Below, one piece after another: positions 27,716 to 36,906 of a stretch of 64,000 bases of DNA (positions are counted from its first letter, which is position 1; every line of letters starts with the position of its first letter). The position numbers and the translations under genes are program-made. The notes beneath the pieces are model-generated. The model was not told the origin of the DNA. It saw nothing but the letters and a program-made list of their open reading frames with translations, and searched no databases. This stretch comes from CAYRFF01 sp964423575 (lineage in GTDB: Bacteria > Bacteroidota > Bacteroidia > Chitinophagales > Saprospiraceae), in assembly GCA_964423575.1 (NCBI GenBank), contig CAYRFF010000005.1, positions 1-64,000 on the forward strand, given 5' to 3'.

Positions 27716-28579
27716 ATGATGATTAGACAGCTCGCATTCTCAATTATTTTCAGTTTGACATGCCTGGCAACCATGGCACAGAGTAAGGTGAATTTATATG
27801 CAGTTGAGTATACCGAGCAAGCCAATCTGCAGCAATTTATTGAGTTCGGTGAATCGCAACTGATTCAGCTCCCACTACCGGCTTATGACAATCTCAGTAT
27901 ATTAAGTAGTACAGATGATAAACTGCTTTTGCGGACTAATCTCGATAATGACAACAACCATTTATGGCTATACGACTTCCAGGAATCGAGTATAATGTCT
28001 GTATTATCAGTTAAAATGAACATCAACAGCTGTACATTCATCGACAAAGGCTTTGAATGTATTTTGGAGAATCAGGGAAAGACTTTGCTAGTAAGGAAAC
28101 GCGACGGAGAAATTCAGGCATACGCCAAGGAGGTTTTAAATCCCATTCAATCGATAATTTATCTTAATCCAAATTTGCGTGCTACTGTCGACAACTCCAT
28201 GCAATTATCTGCAACAGATTCCACTTATAGGAAATTCCGCATACTCACCAATTACTCCGGAGAAGAAATCCGTATGATTAATGAAAACACAGTTGCTTAT
28301 ATTTATAAAATCAAAGAAGATTACTGGCAGCTGAAAAAATTCAACCTGGACACTGACAACAATGTCGGAATAAGGAAAATGCCCGGAAATACAGGAAACT
28401 TCATTCAGAGTAAAGGTGGCAACTTCTTGGCATTTGAGAAAAATCATTTATACGCTCTTAATCCAGATATGGACTTCGGTTGGAGGGAAATCTCCTTGCC
28501 AGGAGAACTGGGTAACAGAATAATTTATGGGATCAATTTTATCGGAGAGAATCATATTATTGTTGCTGTCGAAAATTAA
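27716..28579 (+). CDS. Exported protein of unknown function, propeller-like repeats
   Basis: 287 residues with a signal peptide (residues 1–22, ending TMAQS). The mature part is a series of short strands with phrases such as KLLLRTNLDNDNNHLWLYDF and GGNFLAFEKNHLYALNPD, suggestive of a TolB/WD40-like beta-propeller fragment, though this is inferred only from rhythm. No sorting domain or active site is visible. It is 48 bp upstream of the binding-protein gene and may be co-transcribed with it and the subtilase. Confidence 0.7.
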   Translation: MMIRQLAFSIIFSLTCLATMAQSKVNLYAVEYTEQANLQQFIEFGESQLIQLPLPAYDNLSILSSTDDKLLLRTNLDNDNNHLWLYDFQESSIMSVLSVKMNINSCTFIDKGFECILENQGKTLLVRKRDGEIQAYAKEVLNPIQSIIYLNPNLRATVDNSMQLSATDSTYRKFRILTNYSGEEIRMINENTVAYIYKIKEDYWQLKKFNLDTDNNVGIRKMPGNTGNFIQSKGGNFLAFEKNHLYALNPDMDFGWREISLPGELGNRIIYGINFIGENHIIVAVEN

Positions 28580-28627
28580 TAATTCGTCGACTGTTATTCA
28601 CTATGTATTACTTAAAATCTGAGAGCA

Positions 28628-29416
28628 ATGCGGTTCATCAGTGATCAACTAGGGGAAATGCGAAAAATCCCTGAACAGCCAAAACGCGTTATAAGTCTTG
28701 TCCCTTCCCAGACGGCATACCTTGCATGGTTGGGCTGTGATAAAGAAGTGAAAGGCATCACTAAGTTTTGCGTAAGCCCGGAAAAATGGTTTCGCAGTAA
28801 AACGCGAGTCGGCGGGACCAAAAACCTCAAACATGATATTATCAAAGATCTCAATCCCGATCTGATTATCGGCAATAAGGAGGAAAACAGCAAAGAGGAT
28901 ATTCAGCTGCTGAAAGATTACCCACTATGGCTAAGCGATGTAAACGATCTTGAAGATGCAATCAATATGATGCAGACAATAAGCATCATCATGCACAGAG
29001 AAGAAAAAGCAGGACAAGCTATCGAGAAGATAAGGAATGATAAGGCGCAGTTTCTGGAAAGTCTGGGTGGTTACAGAGCCAATGTAGTCTATCTTATCTG
29101 GCGCGCCCCATTTATGGCTGCGGGTAAAGATACCTTTATCGATAAGATGATTGAGGAAGCCGGATTCAACAATTTGGTTGCAGAAACAAGATATCCCGAA
29201 TTAAGCATTGAAAAAATCGCCGATCTCAATCCTGATTATATATTTTTGTCTTCTGAACCATATCCATTTAAGGAAAAACACAAATCTGAATGGCTGGAAT
29301 ACTTTAAAGAAGATCAGCTCCGTTTAGTAAATGCAGAACCATTTTCCTGGTACGGTTCACATTTATTAGAAGCATTTGCTTATTTTGCAGAATTACATCG
29401 AGAATTGGAAAAATGA
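28628..29416 (+). CDS. BtuF/FhuD-like helical-backbone substrate-binding protein, no signal peptide
   Basis: 262 residues of the metal-chelate/cobalamin binding-protein fold: KRVISLVPSQTAYLAWLG at about 18–35, a GGTKNLKHDIIKDLNPDLII segment that is typical, a long central helix, and WYGSHLLEAFAYF at the end. Family members bind vitamin B12, siderophores or haem for an ABC importer. No N-terminal signal peptide or lipobox is seen, and no permease or ATPase is nearby, so it may act in the cytoplasm or depend on an unusual start. Its stop overlaps the start of the next gene by 4 bp. Confidence 0.85.
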   Translation: MRFISDQLGEMRKIPEQPKRVISLVPSQTAYLAWLGCDKEVKGITKFCVSPEKWFRSKTRVGGTKNLKHDIIKDLNPDLIIGNKEENSKEDIQLLKDYPLWLSDVNDLEDAINMMQTISIIMHREEKAGQAIEKIRNDKAQFLESLGGYRANVVYLIWRAPFMAAGKDTFIDKMIEEAGFNNLVAETRYPELSIEKIADLNPDYIFLSSEPYPFKEKHKSEWLEYFKEDQLRLVNAEPFSWYGSHLLEAFAYFAELHRELEK

Positions 29417-31068
29417 AGAAATACTATCTACTATTAATTCTATTTTTTATAAGCCTTACGGCAAATGCTCAACTGAGCGTAGCTCCTTTACCCTACTACA
29501 TGATTTACAGTCAGGTAGGAACAGAAGCGCTCAATAATCAACTAAGAGATCTGGATTATCCCGAGGCAATACCGGTATTTGAGGATGCGGGACTATATAA
29601 GATACAATTAAATGATGAAGCTTATAAAAATTTAAGCAATATCAGCCACAATCTCGATCTGCAGATTTACAGTAATGACCCTGTCGAATTGCGCACTTTA
29701 CCGAGCGATCCCGGCGTAGCCAATATGTGGACTATTGGTTCAATGAATTTGGAAAAAGCTTGGGGATTTGACCAGGACGGCCTTACGGCAAATGAACATC
29801 AGATTGTAGTCACGATTTTAGATACCGGCATTGAAGTGACTCATGACGATCTCGCAGAGAATATCTGGGTCAACGAAGGAGAAATTCCCGATAATGGAAT
29901 CGATGACGACAATAACGGCTACATCGACGACTATAACAGCTATGATTTTAAAAACAATATTGCGTATCTGAAGCCCAAAGATCATGCCACGCATATAGCA
30001 GGGATTGTCGGAGCTGTAGCTAATAACGGAACCGGAGCAGCCGGAATTTCCTGGCACACTAAAATGATGAACTTTGGTCCCGCTTATTTTCCTGCTGATA
30101 TCGGAGCTGCCCTCGACTATATATATAAAAGGCGAAAACTCTTTAATGAAAGCCATGGCGCACAAGGGGATTTTATTGCAGCTATAAATTGTTCCTGGGG
30201 TTGGCCAAACAGGCTCCCGACGGATTATCCAGGAATATGCAATGCCTTTAACTTACTCTCTCAGGTAGGAGTCATTTCAGTAGTCGCAACTACAAATTCC
30301 ATACAAGATGTAAATCAAGATGGTGATATGCCGGCAGCTTGCCTTTCAGATGCTATGATAGCGGTAACAGCTATTGATAGAGATGAAAAACTTGGGGGAG
30401 GATATGGTAACAAATATATTGATATCGCTGCTCCGGGAATTCAGGTATGGTCGTCTGTAACAGAAAATAAATACAGAAACAACAGTGGAACATCGATGGC
30501 AGCGCCACACATTGTCGGGGCTGTTGCGTTCCTGTATGATATCGCCTGTGAAGAGTTTTATGAAGGTATATTTGTCAATCCTGCTAATCAGGCAATCAGG
30601 ATAAAAGATGCCATATTGAATAACGTGCGGAATCTCCCTTCACTAGAAGGTAAAGTCAAGACGGGTGGCACCATTGATCTCTACGCTGCAGCAATTGAGA
30701 TTACAAATTGTGATAGTGCCAATATCGGTAAGATAGCTTTCACTAATAACAACATCTACCCAAATCCCGTGTCTAATAATGGATTCCTGAACGTAGAAAT
30801 TACTCGTCCGGACTTCAAGACATACAAGTTTGATATTTTTAACGCGGCAGGCGAATTAGTTGATGAAGTAGTCTTCGACGCCAATCCTAATTCTTCCATG
30901 TACCAGATAGATGTATCGGGTTATCAGGCAGGAATCTATTATATCAGATTTTATCGCTGTCCCGGGAACTATAATCGTACTGTTGACTGTTATCTAAGAA
31001 CTGAACAGCACATGAGTCGATATCTTAAGAATACCGACATCGCAATTGCTAAATTCATTGTCCAATGA
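29413..31068 (+). CDS. Subtilisin-like (S8) serine protease with T9SS sorting domain
   Basis: 551 residues. A signal peptide (ending TANAQ) and a short propeptide-like region (25–90) precede the S8 catalytic domain, with Asp137 in ILDTGIE, His191 in HATHIAG (canonical HGTH has Gly where this has Ala) and Ser361 in SGTSMAAP. A type A sorting domain (about 455–551) begins IYPNPVSNNG and ends KFIVQ. The enzyme is an extracellular or surface protease exported by T9SS. It overlaps the upstream binding-protein gene by 4 bp (ATGA), so they are translationally coupled. Confidence 0.93.
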   Translation: MKKYYLLLILFFISLTANAQLSVAPLPYYMIYSQVGTEALNNQLRDLDYPEAIPVFEDAGLYKIQLNDEAYKNLSNISHNLDLQIYSNDPVELRTLPSDPGVANMWTIGSMNLEKAWGFDQDGLTANEHQIVVTILDTGIEVTHDDLAENIWVNEGEIPDNGIDDDNNGYIDDYNSYDFKNNIAYLKPKDHATHIAGIVGAVANNGTGAAGISWHTKMMNFGPAYFPADIGAALDYIYKRRKLFNESHGAQGDFIAAINCSWGWPNRLPTDYPGICNAFNLLSQVGVISVVATTNSIQDVNQDGDMPAACLSDAMIAVTAIDRDEKLGGGYGNKYIDIAAPGIQVWSSVTENKYRNNSGTSMAAPHIVGAVAFLYDIACEEFYEGIFVNPANQAIRIKDAILNNVRNLPSLEGKVKTGGTIDLYAAAIEITNCDSANIGKIAFTNNNIYPNPVSNNGFLNVEITRPDFKTYKFDIFNAAGELVDEVVFDANPNSSMYQIDVSGYQAGIYYIRFYRCPGNYNRTVDCYLRTEQHMSRYLKNTDIAIAKFIVQ

Positions 31069-31152
31069 GCAGGTTTGAAGGCCTGATTCAGCTTACAAAA
31101 AGCAGTGTTTTCAAAAAGAAATAAACAGTCTTTAAAATTTCTTTAATCTAGT

Positions 31153-31183
31153 TTTGCAGATTAAGCAGAAAGTTTTATCTTTG
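31153..31183 (+). promoter_or_regulatory. Consensus Bacteroidota promoter of tRNA-Arg
   Basis: TTTG at 31153–31156 and TATCTTTG at 31176–31183 are separated by exactly 19 bp, which matches the TTTG-N19-TAnnTTTG consensus. Transcription would start near 31190. Confidence 0.8.
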
Positions 31184-31223
31184 CAATCCGTTTTCAGGGC
31201 TGAATAGCAGGAATCGGCAAAAA

Positions 31224-31297
31224 GGCTTCGTAGCTTAACTGGATAGAGCACCTGACTACGGATCAGGAGGTTGCAGGTTCGAATCCTGCCGAAGTCA
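31224..31297 (+). tRNA. tRNA-Arg (anticodon ACG)
   Basis: The 74-nt cloverleaf has acceptor arms GGCTTCG/CGAAGTC (one G·U pair), an anticodon stem CCTGA/TCAGG with loop CTACGGA giving anticodon ACG, and a T-loop GTTCGAATC. The 3' CCA is not encoded. A34 would be deaminated to inosine to read CGN codons. It is followed by rpmB. Confidence 0.95.
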
Positions 31298-31338
31298 CTG
31301 AGTATAAGACTGGCAGCAGCTTCATAAAGAAAATGTTT

Positions 31339-31353
31339 TACATTTGCGAAAGC
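31339..31353 (+). promoter_or_regulatory. -7 element TACATTTG with mini-hairpin motif, before rpmB
   Basis: TACATTTG (31339–31346) fits TAnnTTTG, and the same bases form the repeated CATTTGCGAAAGC motif (31341–31353). No good -33 element is seen. It may start the rpmB-rpmG-bL38 transcript. Confidence 0.4.
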
Positions 31354-31439
31354 TAAAACCGGTAGAATTGAATGGGGAGAAAACATAACTCCCAAAGTGC
31401 ATTTGGGGGAACCCAGGAACAAACGAGAAAATTAATATT

Positions 31440-31685
31440 ATGTCCAGAATATGTGATCTTACGGGTAAGAAGCCAATGTTTGGAAATAAAGTATCACACT
31501 CCAACAGAAAAACGAGAAGAGTTTTTAAACCGAATCTCTTCGTTAAGAATTTCTATATCCCGGAAACGGATGAGTGGATAAGACTTAAGGTTTCTTCCAA
31601 GGCGTTGAAGACCATTAACAAACTAGGTATTTACGCCTATATTAAAAAACTTGACAAGAAAGGAATTATCGATTCCGGACTTTAA
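31440..31685 (+). CDS. rpmB: 50S ribosomal protein bL28
   Basis: 81 residues matching bL28: MSRICDLTGKKPMFGNKVSH at the N terminus, followed by the basic NRKTRRVFKPNL segment and the SSKALKTINKLG helix. It is a structural protein of the large ribosomal subunit. It is the first gene of the rpmB–rpmG–bL38 cluster, with a 12-bp gap to rpmG. Confidence 0.98.
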   Translation: MSRICDLTGKKPMFGNKVSHSNRKTRRVFKPNLFVKNFYIPETDEWIRLKVSSKALKTINKLGIYAYIKKLDKKGIIDSGL

Positions 31686-31697
31686 AATAGATGAATC

Positions 31698-31883
31698 ATG
31701 GCAAAAGCAAAAGGCGATAGAATTCAAGTGATTCTGGAGTGTACAGAACAGAAAGAAACAGGGGTTCCTGGCATTTCGAGATACGTGACACAAAAGAATC
31801 GTAAAAATACTCCAGCTAGAATGGAACTAAGAAAGTACAATCCGTATTTAAATAGACATACGATTCACAAAGAAATTAAGTAA
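31698..31883 (+). CDS. rpmG: 50S ribosomal protein bL33
   Basis: 61 residues with the bL33 pattern: basic N terminus, RIQVILECTEQK, SRYVTQKNRKNTPARMELRKYNPYLNRH and a short tail. The zinc-binding cysteine pairs are absent; only one Cys is present, so this is the zinc-free (C-minus) form. It is 2 bp before the bL38 gene. Confidence 0.98.
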   Translation: MAKAKGDRIQVILECTEQKETGVPGISRYVTQKNRKNTPARMELRKYNPYLNRHTIHKEIK

Positions 31884-31885
31884 TT

Positions 31886-32056
31886 ATGGCTAGAAAAGTA
31901 TCGAAAAACTCGAAAATCGCTCAAAGAGCGGGTAATCAGGGATCCGGAAAGGACTATGTAAAAGTTGTACGCAGTATAAAAAATCCGGATACCGGGAAGT
32001 ATTCATATAAGGAGATGATTATACACAAAGACGACGTTACGGCCTTCTTTGCATAA
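31886..32056 (+). CDS. DUF4295 protein, Bacteroidota ribosomal protein bL38
   Basis: A 56-residue, strongly basic protein (MARKVSKNSKIAQRAGNQ… ending DDVTAFFA). Its position right after rpmG and its sequence match the DUF4295 family. I recall that family being the extra large-subunit protein bL38 seen in the Flavobacterium johnsoniae ribosome structure; that identification is from memory. A terminator at 32110 separates it from ftsY. Short enough to be missed by gene finders. Confidence 0.93.
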   Translation: MARKVSKNSKIAQRAGNQGSGKDYVKVVRSIKNPDTGKYSYKEMIIHKDDVTAFFA

Positions 32057-32109
32057 TCAGTCTTTACTATCCCTGCTCTACAGGGAGTGAATATAAATTT
32101 ATTGAATGG

Positions 32110-32142
32110 AAAAGGCTTTTCTGCGTAAGAGAAGCCTTTTCT
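32110..32142 (+). terminator. Rho-independent terminator after the ribosomal cluster
   Basis: AAAAGGCTTTTCT pairs with AGAGAAGCCTTTT around a GCGTA loop with T-rich flank. It would end the rpmB-rpmG-bL38 transcript before ftsY. Confidence 0.8.
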
Positions 32143-32171
32143 TATATATTTTAACTTGATAATTTCATCCT

Positions 32172-33140
32172 ATGAGTTTCTTTTCCGGTTTTTTTAATAA
32201 GAAGAAAGAGAAAGACCTTAATCAAGGACTTGAAAAAACACGTACCAGCTTTTTTGGAAATATTGCAAAAGCAGTAGCAGGTAAATCAACCGTTGACGAC
32301 GAAGTTCTCGATCAACTGGAGGAAGCGCTTATCTCCTCTGATGTAAGTCTTGAAACAACGATAAAAATTATCGATAGACTGGAAGCGAGAGTTTCCAAGG
32401 ATAAATACATCAACACATCAGAGCTCAACCAGCTTCTATACGATGAAATCGTAAATCTTCTGCAGGACAATAACACAGAAGACTATGAGAGTTATTCCGA
32501 TGTCTTAAAAGGCAGAAAGCCTTATGTCCTATTGGTTGTAGGTGTGAATGGTGTGGGAAAAACCACAACTATAGGGAAACTTGCACATCACTTTATGGAA
32601 GAAGGTAAATCAGTAGTTCTGGGAGCCGGCGATACTTTCCGTGCTGCAGCAGTTGATCAGTTAAAAATATGGACGGAAAGAACAGATGCTCACTTCTATA
32701 GCAAGGGGATGAATACAGACCCTGCAGCAGTAGCTTATGAAACGGTGGACTACGCGGTTAAAAACAACATTGATGTGGCTATCATCGATACGGCCGGCAG
32801 ATTACATAATAAAAAAGGCCTGATGGATGAGTTGAGCAAGATAAAGCGTTCTATTAATAAACGCCTGCCTGATGCACCTCACGATGTTCTATTGGTACTC
32901 GACGCCACTACAGGTCAGAATGCCATTGAACAGGCAGAACACTTTACTGACGCTACGGATGTGAGCACCATAGCGCTTACCAAAGTCGATGGAACTGCAA
33001 AGGGTGGCGTCGTTATTGCAATTTCTGATCAGTTTAAAATTCCTATCCGCTATATAGGAGTGGGAGAAGGAAAAGAACAACTACAGATTTTCAATAAAAT
33101 GGCATTTGTTCAATCATTATTTGACAAGCAAATCGGTTAA
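32172..33140 (+). CDS. ftsY: Signal recognition particle receptor FtsY
   Basis: 322 residues. The N domain is a helical bundle (about 20–105), and the G domain has the P-loop GVNGVGKTTT near 124–133, DTAGR near 206 and TKVDG near 270. A GVGE segment follows close to the C terminus. The long acidic A domain of E. coli FtsY is absent, as usual in Bacteroidota. FtsY docks SRP–ribosome complexes at the inner membrane, with GTP hydrolysis in a heterodimer with Ffh. Confidence 0.98.
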   Translation: MSFFSGFFNKKKEKDLNQGLEKTRTSFFGNIAKAVAGKSTVDDEVLDQLEEALISSDVSLETTIKIIDRLEARVSKDKYINTSELNQLLYDEIVNLLQDNNTEDYESYSDVLKGRKPYVLLVVGVNGVGKTTTIGKLAHHFMEEGKSVVLGAGDTFRAAAVDQLKIWTERTDAHFYSKGMNTDPAAVAYETVDYAVKNNIDVAIIDTAGRLHNKKGLMDELSKIKRSINKRLPDAPHDVLLVLDATTGQNAIEQAEHFTDATDVSTIALTKVDGTAKGGVVIAISDQFKIPIRYIGVGEGKEQLQIFNKMAFVQSLFDKQIG

Positions 33141-33436
33141 AAGCTTACCTGGATTTTCTCCGGTATAGAAAGTCCCATCTTTATTAAGACATATTTTGTG
33201 TCGCTTCAATGATTAATATTGAAGTCTGTCTATTATATAGCTTCCTACTTACTGATACACAGGAGTTTATGAAGAATCTTCCAAATCAGACAAGGAGAAT
33301 GCATTGATATTTCTATTATTTCAGTAGCAGCTCACAACTCGTCCTTTCTTAAGTATAGCTTTTTCAAGTGACCAATAAATAGTTTGCTTTTTCAGGGAAA
33401 ACTTGTATTATTACACCTTCACTGCAAAAGGAATCT

Positions 33437-34927
33437 ATGAAGAGTCAGGAAATTAAGCCCTACGACCCCAAGGAAGGGAGAGTCGTAGAAAATATCGAAT
33501 TGAATATCTGGGAAGCTCTTATTCCTGTCTTTGCCCTTATCATCATGTTGTTTTATAACGTATTTTATGCCTATGGCGAAGATGCTCTCGACGGCAGTAA
33601 TCAATTCATTCTTCTCATGGGTGGAGCCGTTGCAGCAGTTGTAGGCTTCTTTAATAAAGTAAAGTTTGACGCAATGATAGAGCAAGTTGCCTTGAATATC
33701 AAGTCGACAACTAGCGCCATACTCATATTACTATTAGTCGGGGCTCTTGCCGGAACCTGGCTTCTAAGCGGCATTATTCCTACAATGATATACTACGGGC
33801 TGCAGATACTCAATCCAAAAATATTCCTGGTTTCAACAGTATTAATATGTAGCACTGTATCACTGGCCACTGGAAGCAGCTGGACCACTTCTGCAACTGT
33901 GGGTATAGCTCTGATAGGCATTGCCAGCGCGCTTAACGTTCCCCTGGGAATGACAGCCGGCGCAATTTTATCCGGAGCGTACTTCGGTGATAAGATTTCT
34001 CCTTTAAGCGACACTACCAATCTTGCTCCTGCCATGGCCGGGACAGATTTATTCACGCATATACGATATATGCTCTATACAACTGTCCCTACCCTTACAA
34101 TTACTCTGATTATTTTCATCATACTAGGATTAAGGCTCGATGTTTCCGGTAGTGCAGACACCAGTGCACTTCTCACTTCACTGGAACAATCAATCAATGT
34201 CAGTCCATGGCTTTTCCTTGTCCCGGCGATTGTAATAATTATGATAATCAGAAAGACACCACCCTTAATAGCTCTATTGGCCGGCGCCTTGCTTGGTGCA
34301 CTCGCAGCCCTAATTTTTCAGCCTGAACTCATAGCGACAATGGCTGAAAGTACAACATTGAATTTCAGAAGTGCCTATATAGTAATAATGAATAGCATAA
34401 CTGTAGAAAGTACTATTCCTACGGATAATGAAGCCCTGGAAGGTTTATTTTCAGCCGGAGGAATGGTAGGAATGTTGAATACCGTATGGCTTATAATCTG
34501 TGCGATGGTATTCGGTGGAATTATGGATGCAATCGGAGCTTTAAACAGAATAAGTCAGGCTCTATTATCGCTTTTCCACACCGTCTTTGGTTTATTCGTA
34601 AGTACAGTCATCAGCTGTCTGGCGCTCAATGTAACTGCCAGCGATCAGTATCTTGCAATAGTAATTCCCGGCAAGATGTATGATAAAGCATTTAAAGATA
34701 AAGGTCTGGCGCCTGAAAACTTATCACGGACTCTCGAAGATTCCGGGACTGTAACGTCGGTACTTGTTCCCTGGAACACATGCGGCGCATATCACAGCGG
34801 GGTTTTGGGAGTAGACACAATTCATTATTTTGGCTATGCGATATTCAACTGGCTGAGTCCTTTTATGACGTTAATCTTTGCGGCTTTCAGGATTAAAATC
34901 AAGCAATTGGCCAATGGCAATAATTAA
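33437..34927 (+). CDS. nhaC: Na+/H+ antiporter NhaC family
   Basis: 496 residues with 11–12 hydrophobic helices and the NhaC family segments ATGSSWTTSATVGIALIGI, GAILSGAYFGDKISPLSDTTNLA and LALNVTASDQYLAIV. The protein exchanges sodium for protons across the inner membrane. It starts at an ATG with no SD site. The preceding 296-bp intergenic region shows no gene. Together with NhaA at the left edge it suggests a saline or alkaline habitat, although both are widespread. Confidence 0.95.
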   Translation: MKSQEIKPYDPKEGRVVENIELNIWEALIPVFALIIMLFYNVFYAYGEDALDGSNQFILLMGGAVAAVVGFFNKVKFDAMIEQVALNIKSTTSAILILLLVGALAGTWLLSGIIPTMIYYGLQILNPKIFLVSTVLICSTVSLATGSSWTTSATVGIALIGIASALNVPLGMTAGAILSGAYFGDKISPLSDTTNLAPAMAGTDLFTHIRYMLYTTVPTLTITLIIFIILGLRLDVSGSADTSALLTSLEQSINVSPWLFLVPAIVIIMIIRKTPPLIALLAGALLGALAALIFQPELIATMAESTTLNFRSAYIVIMNSITVESTIPTDNEALEGLFSAGGMVGMLNTVWLIICAMVFGGIMDAIGALNRISQALLSLFHTVFGLFVSTVISCLALNVTASDQYLAIVIPGKMYDKAFKDKGLAPENLSRTLEDSGTVTSVLVPWNTCGAYHSGVLGVDTIHYFGYAIFNWLSPFMTLIFAAFRIKIKQLANGNN

Positions 34928-34945
34928 TCACAGGTCTTTCTTTCT

Positions 34946-34958
34946 GCTTACGCAAATG
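34946..34958 (-). repeat. Mini-hairpin GCTTACGCAAATG (reverse copy)
   Basis: Reverse-strand copy of CATTTGCGTAAGC, 19 bp after the nhaC stop. Confidence 0.4.
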
Positions 34959-35084
34959 TAAAAGCCGTGAAAAAGACAGAAGCAAATAAAATTGAATATT
35001 CTAGAAAAAATCTTTAACTGAACTGTAAATCTTAATAAATGCCCGTATATTGGGCTGAACTTCTTATAAAATGAGCAGTATTTA

Positions 35085-36539
35085 ATGGAGAATTTATTTA
35101 AACGTAAAAGTATTGATGCCCTTCAAAAAGAGGCTTTCACACAAAGTGAAAACACGCTTCAGCGGACATTGACCGCGCGTTCTATCGTCTTTCTGGGAAT
35201 AGGAGCAATTATCGGAGCAGGAATATTTGTAATTGCTGGGCCGGCAGCTGCTATGTTTGCCGGACCGGGGATTACGATTTCATTTGTAATTGCGGGACTT
35301 GCTTGTTTATTTGCCGGCTTATGTTACGCAGAATTTTCCTCAATGATTCCTATAGCAGGTAGTGCCTATACATACGGATATGCCACCTTAGGTGAATTCG
35401 TTGCCTGGATTATTGGATGGGATTTAATTTTGGAATATCTATTTGCATCCGGGACCGTAGCAGTAGGCTGGTCGGGATACTTTGTATCGTTTATAGAAAA
35501 GGGATTTGGCTTTGAATTGCCGGCTGCCTGGACCGCAGCACCGTATAATTATAACGAAGCAGGCGAATTTGTACGGGAAGGAATTATCAATTTACCGGCG
35601 GTTTTCCTGGTTCTTATGCTCACCGGCCTTCTAGTCGTTGGGATTAAGGAGTCATCACGATTCAACAACCTGATTGTCTATATTAAAGTAGCTGTTCTTT
35701 TATTAATCATCTTCTTTGGATTCCAATATGTCAATCCTGAGAACTGGTCACCTTTTATTCCTGAGAATACAGGTGTTTTCGGTGAATTCGGGGTCAGTGG
35801 GATTATACGTGCAGCCGGGATAGTGTTCTTTGCCTTTATTGGATTTGATGCAGTAACTACTGCTGCTCAGGAAGTAAAGAACCCTCAGCGAGCGATGCCC
35901 ATAGGAATTCTAGGTGCATTGGCGATATGTACTCTGTTATATCTTCTGGTTACTCTGGTAATGACAGGACTTGTTCCTTATACAGAATTAAATGTCCCGG
36001 ATTCAGTCTTCCATGCAATTGACTCAACCGGAGCACTTGACTGGCTCGGATATCTGATCAATATCGCAGCAATTGCAGGTCTGGCATCCGTAGTACTTGT
36101 TATGCTTTTGGGACAACCACGTATATTCTATACAATGGCTAAGGACGGTTTACTGCCGCCATACTTTGCTAAAGTACACCCTAAGTTTAAAACACCAGCT
36201 CACTCTACAGTTCTTACAGGAATCGTTGCTGCATTCATAGCAGGCTTCTTCCCTATCGGATTACTCGGGGAATTGGTTTCAATCGGTACTCTACTCGCGT
36301 TCACAATAGTAAGTGCAGGTGTCCTGTACCTACGCTATAAGGAGCCGGATAGAGAACGTCCATTTAAGACACCTTTGGTTCCTCTGATACCTATTCTATC
36401 AATCGGAATCTGCCTATACTTGATGTTTAGCTTACCGGGGGATACCTGGCTAAGACTTCTAGTATGGCTCGGAATCGGTATTGTCATTTACTTTACTTAT
36501 AGTATCAAGCACAGTAAAATAAGACAAAAGGAAGCATAA
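35085..36539 (+). CDS. APC-family amino-acid permease
   Basis: 484 residues with about 12 transmembrane helices. The first helix carries GAIIGAGIFVIAG, the substrate-binding unwound segment of APC transporters. The sequence resembles the cationic amino-acid transporter group (YfnA/CAT type), including FFAFIGFDAVTTAAQEVKNPQRAMPIGI in the middle, quoted here only as the family hallmark around residues 245–275. It imports amino acids with proton or sodium coupling; the substrate is not determined by sequence. Confidence 0.93.
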   Translation: MENLFKRKSIDALQKEAFTQSENTLQRTLTARSIVFLGIGAIIGAGIFVIAGPAAAMFAGPGITISFVIAGLACLFAGLCYAEFSSMIPIAGSAYTYGYATLGEFVAWIIGWDLILEYLFASGTVAVGWSGYFVSFIEKGFGFELPAAWTAAPYNYNEAGEFVREGIINLPAVFLVLMLTGLLVVGIKESSRFNNLIVYIKVAVLLLIIFFGFQYVNPENWSPFIPENTGVFGEFGVSGIIRAAGIVFFAFIGFDAVTTAAQEVKNPQRAMPIGILGALAICTLLYLLVTLVMTGLVPYTELNVPDSVFHAIDSTGALDWLGYLINIAAIAGLASVVLVMLLGQPRIFYTMAKDGLLPPYFAKVHPKFKTPAHSTVLTGIVAAFIAGFFPIGLLGELVSIGTLLAFTIVSAGVLYLRYKEPDRERPFKTPLVPLIPILSIGICLYLMFSLPGDTWLRLLVWLGIGIVIYFTYSIKHSKIRQKEA

Positions 36540-36665
36540 ATAGAGTAAATGAATTCTAATAACACTGACTGGTTTAACGCTGCTCCATAAAGGTAACAGA
36601 AAAGCACTCTATAGGCTATTTTGAATAGTACTGTATTGATTTCGACATTATATATCTGATTTATG

Positions 36666-36883
36666 AAAAACTGCCAGGTTAATTACTGCCCTAAAGCACT
36701 AGCTGTGTTACATTGTATGCAGCGGTGGAAGTAGCTAAGATAATTTTTAAATAAAACTGATTTTTCATTAATATCAGAAAAACCTGCCAGGTTTTATCTT
36801 GGCAATAATATACTCGCGCTTCAACTTATATTCAAGAACCAATATAAAGGCCACGAAAAACCTGGTAGGTTTAACGCTGCTTC
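36666..36883. repeat. REP array upstream of the RAYT gene
   Basis: Three REP palindromes (36666–36680 hybrid and truncated, 36780–36794, 36858–36872) of the form AAACCTGCCAGGTTT/AAACCTGGTAGGTTT, in conserved spacer sequence. The segment from 36671 to 36883 is about 90% identical to 37641–37857 by eye. No protein gene lies in 36540–36906. Confidence 0.85.
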
Positions 36884-36906
36884 GTTATAACATCAATACA
36901 ACATGA

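Noticed and set aside
31132..31422. 96-codon minus-strand frame
   Set aside because: It is antisense across the tRNA-Arg gene; the phrase GRIRTCNLLIRSQ is the common translated tRNA artefact.
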